Position numbers and translations under genes: made by a program
Source: Gemmatimonadaceae bacterium
GTDB taxonomy: Bacteria; Gemmatimonadota; Gemmatimonadetes; Gemmatimonadales; Gemmatimonadaceae
Length of the DNA: 64,000 nucleotides
Direction: 5' to 3'
Assembly (NCBI GenBank): GCA_020852815.1
Contig: JADZAN010000013.1
Location: 25,986-89,985 of the forward strand
The notes under the pieces: model-generated
Databases searched by the model: none
Told to the model about the DNA's origin: nothing
Seen by the model: only the letters and a program-made list of their open reading frames with translations
Shown here: piece after piece, positions 45,867 to 54,767 of the stretch
Position numbering within the stretch: position 1 is the first letter of the stretch
Layout: every line of letters starts with the position of its first letter

Positions 45867-48821
45867 CTACCGCGAGGGAGTCGGTGCCACGGTGGGGCGT
45901 GCAGGGGTGGCAGCCTTCCCCGCGTTCAGGTCGTTCCAGTTGAGGATGGTGTTGAAGCCGAGGAAGTAGGTCCCTTGCGTCTGCCACCGCCAGAATGGAC
46001 GAATGGCGAACATCACGACGTGGCCGTCGCCCACGGGTGCGTCGACAACCTGCGCGCGGCCGGAGAGGAGCTGGCCGTTCTGCAGCGTCCCCGACAGCAG
46101 CATGTCGTTGGGATTGGTCGGGAACGACATGATGACGCGCGGGCGCCCCTGATCCACGTTGATCCCGAACTGCGCCGCCATCGCGCGCAGGTTCGCACCC
46201 TCGTCGACCGGTGCCGCGGGGCGCGCCGACGCCGAGTCCTGGTCGTACGGCGACAGGCGGAGCTTGGTCGCCATCGGCGTGACGTTCTGGCTCGGGCCAC
46301 CTCCGCCTCCGAGGAAGGCGGCGAACTCCGGCGGGACGCCCCCCCCACCCGCGTTCAGCACCGGCGACTGCGAGAAGTAGACGGGGAGCTGCGACCCGTC
46401 ATAGCCGTACGCGATCGGGCTCTTCTTGTCGGCAATGAGGCCGCGCATGATCGAGCCGCGCGCGAAGAGCGCCGCCGGCTCCTCGACGGTGATGCCGCTG
46501 GTGAGCCCGAACTCGGGGAAGATCGTCGACGTCGATCCCTCGACGAGGAGCGTGCCGCCGGCGCGCACGAACTTCGCCAGCTCGGCCAGCCCGTCGATGC
46601 CCATCCCGCCGCGGATGTCGTCGGACTGGTCGTTCGCCCCCAGGTTCGGCGTTTCAGCTGTCTTCTTGTAGGGAAGCGGGAAGGCCGACGTCTTGGCGAT
46701 CCCGTTCACCTGCTGGATCGCGCTCCCGCCCACGTTGGGATACACGATGACGTCGTACTTCGCGCGGAGGTTGCCTTCCCTGAGCTTCTGGTCGGCAAAG
46801 TAGGTGTAGGGAACGCCGTAGGTGTCGAGCGCCGCGCGCACCCACCCTTCATCCTGCGTGCGCTGCCAGGAGTGCACGTAGCCGATGCGCGGCACGTCCA
46901 GGTCGTGCGTTGCCACGGTCGGCGCCGTCGCCACCGCGACGCCGGCAAGGCCGAGTTCCTTGAGTGACGCGTCGAGCTTTGCGCGGTCGGCGCCCGAGAT
47001 GATGATCGAGCCGGCGCGATACGACTTCCCGTTGAGCGTGAAGTCCTCCTCGGCGGCGAGCATCTTCACCGTCGCGTTCGCGAAGCGGAACCTCATCAGG
47101 TTGTTGTCGGTGGTGTGCTCCACCACGACCACCGCCCCCGACCCGTCGATCCCTCCCGCCGGCTTCACCGCGCCGCTGACCGGCGTCATGGCCGCGGTGA
47201 GGATCGCCTTGTCCGTCACTTCCGACACCTTGAAGTTGCGCGTGAGCTGGTACGTCCACCCGGTGTCGTCGTACGGGCGCGGATTCCCCGGGGCGAAGTT
47301 CTGCGTGGAGAAGTACATCTCGGGGATGATGCGATACGGCTGGTCGGCACGGATGATGTAGTCGCCGGCCTGCACGTCGACGTTCCCCGCCTTGAACGCA
47401 GCGTTGGCGGTGTGGAACTCCAACCCCTGGATGCGGAGCGCGTTGACCGCCTCGGCCGCCTCGCCGCGGCGACGCTGCGCCGCCGGGATGACCCAGGCGT
47501 ACACCGGGCCGTTCTTCCCCTTGTCTACCTGGCGCTTGTTCTTGAGCCAGTAGTTCTCCAGGTAGGTCTCCTTGTTCTTCGCCACGTGGTTGAGCGCGAT
47601 GAGGAGCGCCGACTGCTGGATGTTCACGTTGTTGCGCGGCCCCCACTTGATGCTCGGCAGCGGCGGGTTAGGGCGGAACCACTCGCGGCTCGTCTGCGTG
47701 GCCCCCAGGCGCACCGTGCTCGTGTCGGGACCGTAGCTCTGCACCTCGTAGAAACGCCCCGTCGCGTTGTGCGCGTGCGCGGCAAAGAACATGTAGTTGG
47801 GGACCCACCCGTCGTAGAAGCCGTACGTCCACACCCCGGGAACGCCGCGCTTCGTCATCTCCATGACCTCCGTCTTGGCCAGGAGCCACCACTCGTCGAT
47901 CGTGATCGGGTCGATCGCCTCGTTGTACGGCCCGGTACCCGTCGATGCGTAGAGGTAGTTGGAGGCCTCATGCAGGTCGTGCATGATGGGCGGGTGCCAC
48001 TCCAGGAAGAACGTGTTCACGTGCTGCGACAGCTTGAGGAACTGGCCGATGTTGTCGCGGTTGTTGTCGTGGGCGACGTACTTCCCCCAGTACATGAGCG
48101 GCAGGCGCTCGCTCCCGGCCGGGCGCTTCTTGTTGAAGTAGTACGTATCCACCTGCTTCTCGCGCCCGTCCACCTCGATGACCGGCGTGATGAAGGTGAT
48201 CACGTTGTTGCGAATCGTCTGGACATACGGCGTCTCCTCGACGATGAGGCGATACGCCAGCTCCTGCAGCGTCTCCGGCCCCCCCGTCTCCGGCGAGTGC
48301 ATCCCGCTGGTGAGCCAGTAGATCGGCTTGGCCTGCGCGATGACCTGCCTGGCCTGGTCGTCGCTCGTCCGGCGCGGGTCGGTGAGCGCGGCGAGGTATC
48401 CCTTGTACTTGTCCAGGTCGCGGATCGTCGCCTCGTCGGCAATGGCGAGGACGAACATGTCGCGCCCCTCTTCCGACTTGCCGATCGTCCAGAACCGCGC
48501 CCGCGGCGACGCCTTGGCCAACGCTTCGTAGTAGCGCTGGATGTCCTTGGCGTACGTCAGCTCCCCCGGCTGCCCCACAATGCGCCCATGGAACTTGAGC
48601 GGCGTGGGCACGGTGCTCGATGCCGGGAGGTGATCGACGAGCTCGGTCGTGATGCGCGGATCGCGCAACGTCTCGCGAATGAGACGCGTGTACTCCGCGT
48701 CGTTCTGTTGCACCTGCTGACCCGTCGCGTGCGCGGCGGGAAGCGCGAGGGCGACAGCGGCGAGCGCGGCCGGGAGAACGGCGGAGAAGCGACCGCACCG
48801 TCCGGAACGGAATGGCATCAT
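45867..48821 (-). CDS. Large secreted M14-like zinc carboxypeptidase
   Basis: A 984-residue exported protein. The signal peptide ends near LPAAHATGQ. The peptidase domain (residues 85-400) keeps the first zinc motif HSPE (His175, Glu178) in LTSGMHSPETGG and histidine-rich EWHPPIMHDLHE further on. The C-terminal 500 residues include a ThuA/glutamine-amidotransferase-like region (IGYVHSWQRTQDEGWVRAALDTYGV). Long M14 proteins of this type are common in soil bacteria with SusC systems; the substrate is unknown. ATG 48821 or 48818 is likely; GTG 48851 is possible. No strong binding site is seen. Confidence 0.85.
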   Translation of the reverse strand: MMPFRSGRCGRFSAVLPAALAAVALALPAAHATGQQVQQNDAEYTRLIRETLRDPRITTELVDHLPASSTVPTPLKFHGRIVGQPGELTYAKDIQRYYEALAKASPRARFWTIGKSEEGRDMFVLAIADEATIRDLDKYKGYLAALTDPRRTSDDQARQVIAQAKPIYWLTSGMHSPETGGPETLQELAYRLIVEETPYVQTIRNNVITFITPVIEVDGREKQVDTYYFNKKRPAGSERLPLMYWGKYVAHDNNRDNIGQFLKLSQHVNTFFLEWHPPIMHDLHEASNYLYASTGTGPYNEAIDPITIDEWWLLAKTEVMEMTKRGVPGVWTYGFYDGWVPNYMFFAAHAHNATGRFYEVQSYGPDTSTVRLGATQTSREWFRPNPPLPSIKWGPRNNVNIQQSALLIALNHVAKNKETYLENYWLKNKRQVDKGKNGPVYAWVIPAAQRRRGEAAEAVNALRIQGLEFHTANAAFKAGNVDVQAGDYIIRADQPYRIIPEMYFSTQNFAPGNPRPYDDTGWTYQLTRNFKVSEVTDKAILTAAMTPVSGAVKPAGGIDGSGAVVVVEHTTDNNLMRFRFANATVKMLAAEEDFTLNGKSYRAGSIIISGADRAKLDASLKELGLAGVAVATAPTVATHDLDVPRIGYVHSWQRTQDEGWVRAALDTYGVPYTYFADQKLREGNLRAKYDVIVYPNVGGSAIQQVNGIAKTSAFPLPYKKTAETPNLGANDQSDDIRGGMGIDGLAELAKFVRAGGTLLVEGSTSTIFPEFGLTSGITVEEPAALFARGSIMRGLIADKKSPIAYGYDGSQLPVYFSQSPVLNAGGGGVPPEFAAFLGGGGGPSQNVTPMATKLRLSPYDQDSASARPAAPVDEGANLRAMAAQFGINVDQGRPRVIMSFPTNPNDMLLSGTLQNGQLLSGRAQVVDAPVGDGHVVMFAIRPFWRWQTQGTYFLGFNTILNWNDLNAGKAATPARPTVAPTPSR

Positions 48822-48857
48822 GGCGGAAATGGAGAATGTCAAAGGGAGCACACCGAT

Positions 48858-48898
48858 CGTCTTCTCGTCCTCTCGTCTTCTCGTCCTCTCGTCTTCTA
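48858..48898 (-). repeat. (GAGAAGAC)n array after the LVIVD propeller gene
   Basis: About five alternating GAGAAGAC/GAGAGGAC copies on the minus strand, starting two bases beyond the stop codon of the propeller gene and ending close to the peptidase start. Confidence 0.88.
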
Positions 48899-48900
48899 GC

Positions 48901-50937
48901 CTAAGGCGTAGGCACAGGCTTCGGCTCCAGCTTCGCCGCCCACAATCCCGAGTTGAAGTCCGTGAACAGGACGCGCCCCTTCCACGGCATCGCGTTCATC
49001 ACGAACGACGCGTTCGACGTCAGCCCCTTGGGATCGAATGACTTGAAGACGGCAATCTCGCGGTTCTGGTTTGCCAGGTTGCCTAACAACTCGCCCGACA
49101 CGTCGACCACGCGCACGCCGCCGTCATAGTACGCCTGGTACAGCACGTCGTTCTCCACGATGATGTCGTGCGCGCCGTAGTCCTCGAGGTGGTAGCGCCC
49201 CACCTTCTTCATGTTCATCGGGTCGGTGGCGTCGACAATGTGCACGTAGCCGCCCGAGGTCTGTGCAATGCCCCCCGACTGCCCTAACGACGCGAAGTAG
49301 TTGGTTCCCTCCCACACGCGCCCGGCGCGGTTCATCTCCTCGTCGCCGATGAAGAGGTAGGTCTTCCCCGTGCTCTTCTGGTAGTACGGATAGATCTCGT
49401 GCCCGGAGTTGATCGGGAAGACGTTGATGAGCTTCGGCTTCTCGATGGTCCCGCCCCACTTCCCGTTTCCCACGTCGACGATGACGGTCCCCGCCCCGCC
49501 CTGCGCCGAGTAGGCGATCCCGTCGCGCACCCACAGGTCGTGGATGCGCGCGCCGGGATGCTTGTACTCGCTCACGTACTTGGGGCTATAGATGTCGCGC
49601 ACGTCGATGATGACGTACTTCTCGCCGCCGGAAATCGCGAACAGATAGTCGTTGGTGGCAAAGGCGTTGTGCACGCCGCCGGTGAGTTCCTTGTCGAACG
49701 TCGAGGCGATCTTCGGGTGCGCCGGGTTGGCAAGGTCGAGGATCACCACGCCGTTCACGCGGTTGGACGCCCCCTCGCGCGTCAACACGCCGTAGCGCCC
49801 GTCGGGCGACACGGTCACGTCGTTGATCGTGCGCGCATCGACCTTGACCGAATCGGTCTTGATGATGTTGTTGAGATCGGTGATGTCGAAGACGAGGGCG
49901 TAGCCGTCGCCCCCCCACGTCCCCACCAGGCAGTAGTCGCGCCCGTCCTTTCCCGTCCACGGCCACAGGTCCGACGTGGCCGTGGTGTTCACCACGCCGC
50001 GCCCGGTCACGGTGATCCGCCTCCGCACGTCGCGCGGCTTCACGTCGAGCACGGTGCGACTCACCGCCGTCCCCGACTGCGCCACGAGCGTGAAGCGCCC
50101 GGGCGCATTCGCGGCAAACAACGGCGTGCCGTCCGGCGCCTTGTCGATCATCCCCGGGCCGCCAGGCGCAACCGTGGTGTCGTCCGGCGTATACAGGTAG
50201 CTCCAGTCGATCTTGGCGTCGGTCACCGCCTCGCCATTGGCGCGCCGCGCCGTGGCCTGGAGGTGCACCACGTCCCCGGTGTTGACGCTCGTCTCCTTGA
50301 TGGTCGCCTCGATGCGCGCCACCGGGCTCGCTGCCACGGTGTACGCCTTGCGCGCCACCACCCCTTCAGACTCGGCGGAAATCGTCACCGCGCCCGGCTT
50401 GAGCCCGGTCACGTTCCCGAAGCGATCCACCGATGCCACCGACGCGTCGGACGAGCGCCAGGTGACCGCGAGCCCCGAGCGCGCACTCCCATCGGCGTGC
50501 GCCCCCCGCGCCGTGTGCGCCAGCATCGTCCCCGTGTACAGCCGGCCGCTCTCCGACGTGATGTCGATCTTCGTGAGCGCCGGCCACGACACGATCACCG
50601 GAATCTCCAGCGTGATCGCCTCGATCCCACGCCCCAGGAACGCCGACGCCACGACGGTGAACGACCCCGCCTTGAGCGCGGTGAGCTTGCCGTCGGCGTA
50701 CTGCACGGCGCCTCGCGGTCCGCCCACGCGCACCATCGCGTCCGGCACTTCCTTGCCATCCTTGTCCAGCGCCGTGACCTTGAGCGCGACGGTCTCGCCC
50801 GCCTTCAGCGTGAGGCGCGCCGGCTCGGCCACGACCTTCACCACCCCCTGCGCGTACTGCGCATGGGCCGGGGTCGCGAGCGCCGTGGCCATCAGAACAG
50901 TCGTCGTGACGAAGCAGAGGCTTCGCGCTACGTTCAT
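48901..50937 (-). CDS. Secreted Ig-domain / LVIVD-repeat beta-propeller protein
   Basis: A 678-residue exported protein. After a signal peptide (TALATPAHAQ) come about three Ig-like bacterial domains (residues 30-310; SSDASVASVDRFGNVTGLKPGAV is typical of BIG2). A beta-propeller of LVIVD-type repeats follows (VVILDLANPAHPKIAS, YVIIDVRDIYSPKYVS, VHIVDATDPMNMKKVG, VRVVDVSGELLGNL). Such proteins sit at the cell surface and bind ligands or partners. ATG 50937 has GGAG upstream. It is divergent from another propeller gene at 51083. Confidence 0.85.
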   Translation of the reverse strand: MNVARSLCFVTTTVLMATALATPAHAQYAQGVVKVVAEPARLTLKAGETVALKVTALDKDGKEVPDAMVRVGGPRGAVQYADGKLTALKAGSFTVVASAFLGRGIEAITLEIPVIVSWPALTKIDITSESGRLYTGTMLAHTARGAHADGSARSGLAVTWRSSDASVASVDRFGNVTGLKPGAVTISAESEGVVARKAYTVAASPVARIEATIKETSVNTGDVVHLQATARRANGEAVTDAKIDWSYLYTPDDTTVAPGGPGMIDKAPDGTPLFAANAPGRFTLVAQSGTAVSRTVLDVKPRDVRRRITVTGRGVVNTTATSDLWPWTGKDGRDYCLVGTWGGDGYALVFDITDLNNIIKTDSVKVDARTINDVTVSPDGRYGVLTREGASNRVNGVVILDLANPAHPKIASTFDKELTGGVHNAFATNDYLFAISGGEKYVIIDVRDIYSPKYVSEYKHPGARIHDLWVRDGIAYSAQGGAGTVIVDVGNGKWGGTIEKPKLINVFPINSGHEIYPYYQKSTGKTYLFIGDEEMNRAGRVWEGTNYFASLGQSGGIAQTSGGYVHIVDATDPMNMKKVGRYHLEDYGAHDIIVENDVLYQAYYDGGVRVVDVSGELLGNLANQNREIAVFKSFDPKGLTSNASFVMNAMPWKGRVLFTDFNSGLWAAKLEPKPVPTP

Positions 50938-51082
50938 GCGGACGATTCTCCGTCGAGTGGCGTCCGGCGTGCAACCGCGGAGCGATGTGTCACCCATGCG
51001 CGTGCCGCCGGACTTCGATTCGCAGGTTCACGGGACGGACCCTCCGCCCCATTGCGGCCGGCAGACCCCGGCCGAACGAGCG

Positions 51083-52468
51083 ATGATCATGGACGCCCGA
51101 CCCACCTCACGCAAGGCAACGCAGGGCGCGCGCGGCACCAGCGGCGCGCGCGGCGCCAACAGCGCGCGCAGCGCCGACGGCGCGCGAAGCACGCTCCGCG
51201 CGCCATACCTGCTCGCGGCGCTTTGCCTCCTCGCGGCGCCTGCCGCGCTCGTCGCGCAGCGCCCCCCGCGCCCCATGCGTCCTGCCACCGCTCCAAAGCC
51301 GGCTTCCGCGGCGCCGGCGGCGAGCGCAGCGACCGCCCCCGCCCCGCCGACGTCCACCTATTGGGTGTATGTCGGCGCCGAGTCGGCCGACAAGATCCAC
51401 CGCGTGCGCTTCGGCCCCTCGGGAACGGCGGTGGAGAAGACGATCCCCATCGGCGAACTCGCCGCCGAGATGGAAGGGCCGCACGGGCTCCAAGTTTCGC
51501 CGGACGGCAAGTACCTCTTCATGACCACGGGGCACGGCACCCCCGACGGGAAGCTCTGGAAGTACGAGCTGGGACCGGACACGGTCGTGGGGCCGAGCAT
51601 CCTCCTCGGGAAGTTCCCCGCCTCCATCGACATCACCCCCGACGGGCTCTACACCTTCTCCGCCAACTTCAACCTGCACGGCGAGATGGTGCCGAGCAGC
51701 ATGAGCGTGGTCTACACGCGGACCATGACCGAGGTGGCGCAGGTGGAGACGTGCACCATGCCGCACGGGAGCCGCATAGACCCTAGCGGCGCGATGCAGT
51801 ACTCGGGGTGCATGATGGACGACCAGCTGGTGGAGATCAGCACCAGCACCTTCAAGGTCACGCGGCGCTTCGCCCTGGCCAGGGGCAAGGAAGGACCTAT
51901 CGCCGTCGCCGCCGCGGGGCACGACATGCACGCCATGCACGCGGCCGGCGCCGCCGCCAAGGGCGATAGCGCTCCCTCTGCCACGCACCAGATGGACGCC
52001 AGCCAGGGGCACGGTGTCTCGATGAGCGCCACCTGCTCCCCCACCTGGGCGCAGCCGTCGGCCAGCGGGGCATCCGTCTTCGTCACCTGCAACAAGGCCG
52101 ACGAGATCCTCGAGATCGACCGCAACAGCTGGTCGCTGGCGCGGCGCATCAAGACGGGGCGCGGGCCGTACAACCTGGCCGTCACGGGTGACGGACGCTT
52201 GCTGGTGGCGACGCTCAAGCAGGGGGCGGCGGTGGAGGTGTACGACCTGGCCGCCGGGAAGAGCATCGCCCAGATCAAGACCTCCACGACGGTCGCCCAT
52301 GGCGTCACGATCAGTCCGGACTCGCGCTACGCCTTTGTCTCGAGCGAGGGGGTGGGGGCGGCGCCGGGGAAGGTGGACGTCATCGACCTGCAGGCGCTGG
52401 CCAAGGTCGGGACGGCCGACGTGGCGCAGCAGGCCAGCGGAATCGCGTTCTGGAGGATGAGTCGGTAG
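51083..52468 (+). CDS. Secreted YVTN-type beta-propeller with His/Met-rich insert
   Basis: A 461-residue exported protein. The leader is long and rich in Gly, Ala, Arg and Ser before the hydrophobic core YLLAALCLLAAPAALVAQ. The mature part is a seven-bladed-type YVTN propeller (GLQVSPDGKYLFMTTG, DITPDGLYTFSANF, LAVTGDGRLLVATLKQG, VTISPDSRYAFVSSEG). Between blades lies an insert with GHDMHAMHAAG, HQMD and GHGVSM that could bind copper or another soft metal. Two nearby ATG codons (51083, 51089) serve as starts. A strong terminator follows. Confidence 0.82.
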   Translation: MIMDARPTSRKATQGARGTSGARGANSARSADGARSTLRAPYLLAALCLLAAPAALVAQRPPRPMRPATAPKPASAAPAASAATAPAPPTSTYWVYVGAESADKIHRVRFGPSGTAVEKTIPIGELAAEMEGPHGLQVSPDGKYLFMTTGHGTPDGKLWKYELGPDTVVGPSILLGKFPASIDITPDGLYTFSANFNLHGEMVPSSMSVVYTRTMTEVAQVETCTMPHGSRIDPSGAMQYSGCMMDDQLVEISTSTFKVTRRFALARGKEGPIAVAAAGHDMHAMHAAGAAAKGDSAPSATHQMDASQGHGVSMSATCSPTWAQPSASGASVFVTCNKADEILEIDRNSWSLARRIKTGRGPYNLAVTGDGRLLVATLKQGAAVEVYDLAAGKSIAQIKTSTTVAHGVTISPDSRYAFVSSEGVGAAPGKVDVIDLQALAKVGTADVAQQASGIAFWRMSR

Positions 52469-52516
52469 CCGACGGTGGGCCCAGCCGATGACGCGACAGC
52501 TCGTCGGATGCAAGAA

Positions 52517-52546
52517 CGCCCCGCGCGAGGTTTCTCGCGCGGGGCG
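52517..52546. terminator. Strong terminator between propeller gene and tRNA
   Basis: A perfect 13-base stem CGCCCCGCGCGAG / CTCGCGCGGGGCG with loop GTTT; it serves the plus-strand propeller gene and perhaps the tRNA from the other side. Confidence 0.8.
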
Positions 52547-52571
52547 TGGAAGAACCGGAAGGGGAGAAAAA

Positions 52572-52645
<74 letters not shown>

Positions 52646-52926
52646 TTACCAGAGGACGGCAAACTAGTCACCCTCGAGGGCGGCGGTCAACGGCCATGAC
52701 GCCTTCGTGGGGGAAATCGTCCTCGTCGGGAACTCCCCGGCTGGCCAGAAATACAAAGGTCCACCATCATGGCAAGCGAGCGTGTGCCGCGCGTGCTGGC
52801 GCCCGACCCGATCGCGCGTGATGACGCCGCTTGGGTCGACGGCACGACCTTCGCGGAAAGGGCCCCCCGTGGTTTCGCGGGCGGTGCCAATCGCAACAGT
52901 CCAACGTCTCCTAGTCCCGGGCCATC
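52646..52926. other. Gap between tRNA-Ile and the FHA operon
   Basis: About 280 bases. It must contain the tRNA promoter (minus) and the FHA operon promoter (plus), but no hexamer pair could be fixed. A 57-codon frame from ATG 52769 is seen but unsupported. Confidence 0.35.
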
Positions 52927-53715
52927 GTGCTTCCTTACCTGATCGCCGCTCCATTCTTCGTCATCGCCATGGCACTGGTGTTTGGTGTCTGGCTGCCCGG
53001 GCGCAGGCGGATACGGAAGCTTCATAGCCCGATTCCCATCGCCCCGTTCGGACGCGGCGATGCGAAATCGCTCCCCCCGCGCCCGCCTCGACGCACTGCT
53101 GTTCAGCCCGCCGCCGAGTCACAGGTCTCGACGCCGCAAGGGGTTGCAGCCGTGCCGCAGGCTGTGGCGCAGGTGCCTCCCACATCCTCCGCCCCCGTCA
53201 TCCCCGTGGTTCCCGTCGTGCCTGTTGAGCTGCGGGCCGTAGAGTTCGACGAGGCGGCCAACGACGACCGCTCCCGCGTCCTTCGCATGCACGTGGCCGG
53301 TGACCGGCGCGAAACCGCATCGCGCGATGAACGGAGCGCGGTGACGCTGCGCCTCGAACGCCCGCAGGATGGCACGCTGCAGTTCCTCCCTGGTCGCCTG
53401 GAGATCATCGAGGGGCGCGACGTCGGGCAGGAAGTGAAGTTCGTCCGGACCTCGGGCCCCGATGGCACCACGGTCACCTTCGGGCGCGCCGAAGGGGCCC
53501 AGTACCGGCACGTGCAGCTGCACGAGCCCACCGTCTCGCGCATGCACGCGAAGCTCGTCCTGGACGGCAAGAGCTGGTCGCTCGTGAACCTTTCGGCCAC
53601 CAACCCGGTCATCGTGAACGGGATGGCGCTGGCCGGCGAGGGCTCCTCGGTGGTGCTGCGCGAGGGCGACCGCATCGAGATGGGAGAGGTCGTCTTCCGC
53701 TTCCGCTCCAAGTAG
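52927..53715 (+). CDS. Membrane-anchored FHA-domain protein
   Basis: A 262-residue protein with one N-terminal membrane helix (IAAPFFVIAMALVFGVWL), a Pro/Val-rich linker and a C-terminal FHA domain (residues 165-260). The phosphothreonine-binding residues are in TFGRAEG, PTVSRMHAKL and SATNPVIVNG. FHA domains bind phosphothreonine; the kinase encoded downstream is the likely source. GTG 52927 is the start. It is similar in layout to the next gene, probably a duplicate. Confidence 0.85.
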   Translation: MLPYLIAAPFFVIAMALVFGVWLPGRRRIRKLHSPIPIAPFGRGDAKSLPPRPPRRTAVQPAAESQVSTPQGVAAVPQAVAQVPPTSSAPVIPVVPVVPVELRAVEFDEAANDDRSRVLRMHVAGDRRETASRDERSAVTLRLERPQDGTLQFLPGRLEIIEGRDVGQEVKFVRTSGPDGTTVTFGRAEGAQYRHVQLHEPTVSRMHAKLVLDGKSWSLVNLSATNPVIVNGMALAGEGSSVVLREGDRIEMGEVVFRFRSK

Positions 53716-54041
53716 CGCGCGTCCAGCCTCGCGCGTTCAGCCTCGCGCACGCAGCCTGGCGAGGAGAGCCTCGCCACCTCAGCGTCACCACGCCAATCGC
53801 GCGCGCGTCACGCGGAAGCGCTTGCCCTGGTGACCGTGGCGCGAGCGCCACTCTCTGGCGCGCCTCGGCTCCGCTGGCCTAAGTTACCGCCAACAGATCG
53901 CACGGCCCTGCGAAACGTCGTCTCGCGGGGTGGGTATCTGTGTTGCGTTGACTGCGGCGCCTGCCGCGTGCGAGCTCGTCCGTTTCCGCCGGATCTTTGC
54001 GGAGCGAGCGACGGTCGCTCCGTCCCGGAGCCTCGAACCGG
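53716..54041 (+). other. Gap between the two FHA genes
   Basis: A 326-base stretch. The first part has short repeats of AGCCTCGCG (53725-53775). The remainder shows no coding bias and no clear promoter or terminator; an extended start for the second FHA gene at 53997 is possible but lacks support. Confidence 0.4.
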
Positions 54042-54767
54042 ATGATGCGCGTCAGCTTCCTCAGTCTTTCGGTGATCCTGTCGTCGCTTGGCCTGGCCTG
54101 CGCCCTGATCGTGGTGGGGGTCTGGTTCGCCAGGCGCAAGCGCGACACGGAGCTGCGGGAACACGCGAAGCCGCTCCTCATCATGCCCACCTTGCCGCCC
54201 ACCGAGGAACCGCGTCTCCCGCCCCCCGTGCGCGACGTCCAGCCCATGCGAACCTCGCCGGTGACGGCCCTCGCCGTCGCGCAGCGCCTCACGCCCGAGG
54301 ACTACCACGTCGTCAGCGACTCGCCGGAGCAGGCGCTGGTGACCATGACGACGGGTGAGACGGTGCTGACGGGGGCCATCGCCGAGATGATCCAGGGGAC
54401 GGCGCTGCGCTTCCACCGTCCCGCCGATGCTTCGCGGGCGCTGCTGCCGGGGCACCTGCAGGTCGTCGACGGCTCCGACGCCGGGCTGGACGTGCGCTTC
54501 GTGCGCCTCAACGGCGAGCCCCCCGTGATCAGCTTCGGGCGCAGCGAGGGACCGCCGTTCCGCCACGTGCAACTGCTCGACCCCACCGTCAGCCGCACGC
54601 ACGCCCGCATGGAGTTCGACGTCGACGGCTGGTCGCTGACGAACCTCTCGCGGACCAATCCCGTGCTGGTGAACGGCAGTGCCCTGACCGACGAGGTCCC
54701 CGTGCGCCTGCAGGATGGGGATCGGATCGAGATGGGAGCGTTGACCTTCCGGTATCACTGGCGATGA
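54042..54767 (+). CDS. Second membrane-anchored FHA-domain protein
   Basis: A 241-residue protein with one N-terminal helix (LSLSVILSSLGLACALIVVGVWF), a proline-rich linker and a C-terminal FHA domain. Binding-site pieces are SFGRSEG, PTVSRTHARM and SRTNPVLVNGSAL. It aligns by eye with the preceding gene product, including the EGPPFRHVQL block. ATG 54042 is the likely start. Its stop overlaps the kinase ATG by four bases. Confidence 0.85.
   Translation: MMRVSFLSLSVILSSLGLACALIVVGVWFARRKRDTELREHAKPLLIMPTLPPTEEPRLPPPVRDVQPMRTSPVTALAVAQRLTPEDYHVVSDSPEQALVTMTTGETVLTGAIAEMIQGTALRFHRPADASRALLPGHLQVVDGSDAGLDVRFVRLNGEPPVISFGRSEGPPFRHVQLLDPTVSRTHARMEFDVDGWSLTNLSRTNPVLVNGSALTDEVPVRLQDGDRIEMGALTFRYHWR

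Noticed and set aside
47115..48899. 594-codon open frame opposite the M14-like peptidase
   Set aside because: Low-complexity Arg/Val/Leu product with no motif; the minus-strand frame has a signal peptide and zinc motif.
49399..51786. 795-codon plus-strand frame opposite and past the LVIVD propeller
   Set aside because: It spans the divergent promoter and both propeller genes in a non-coding frame; composition is typical of a shadow.
52769..52942. 57-codon frame before the first FHA gene
   Set aside because: No ribosome binding site, no domain, and it runs into the FHA gene in another frame.
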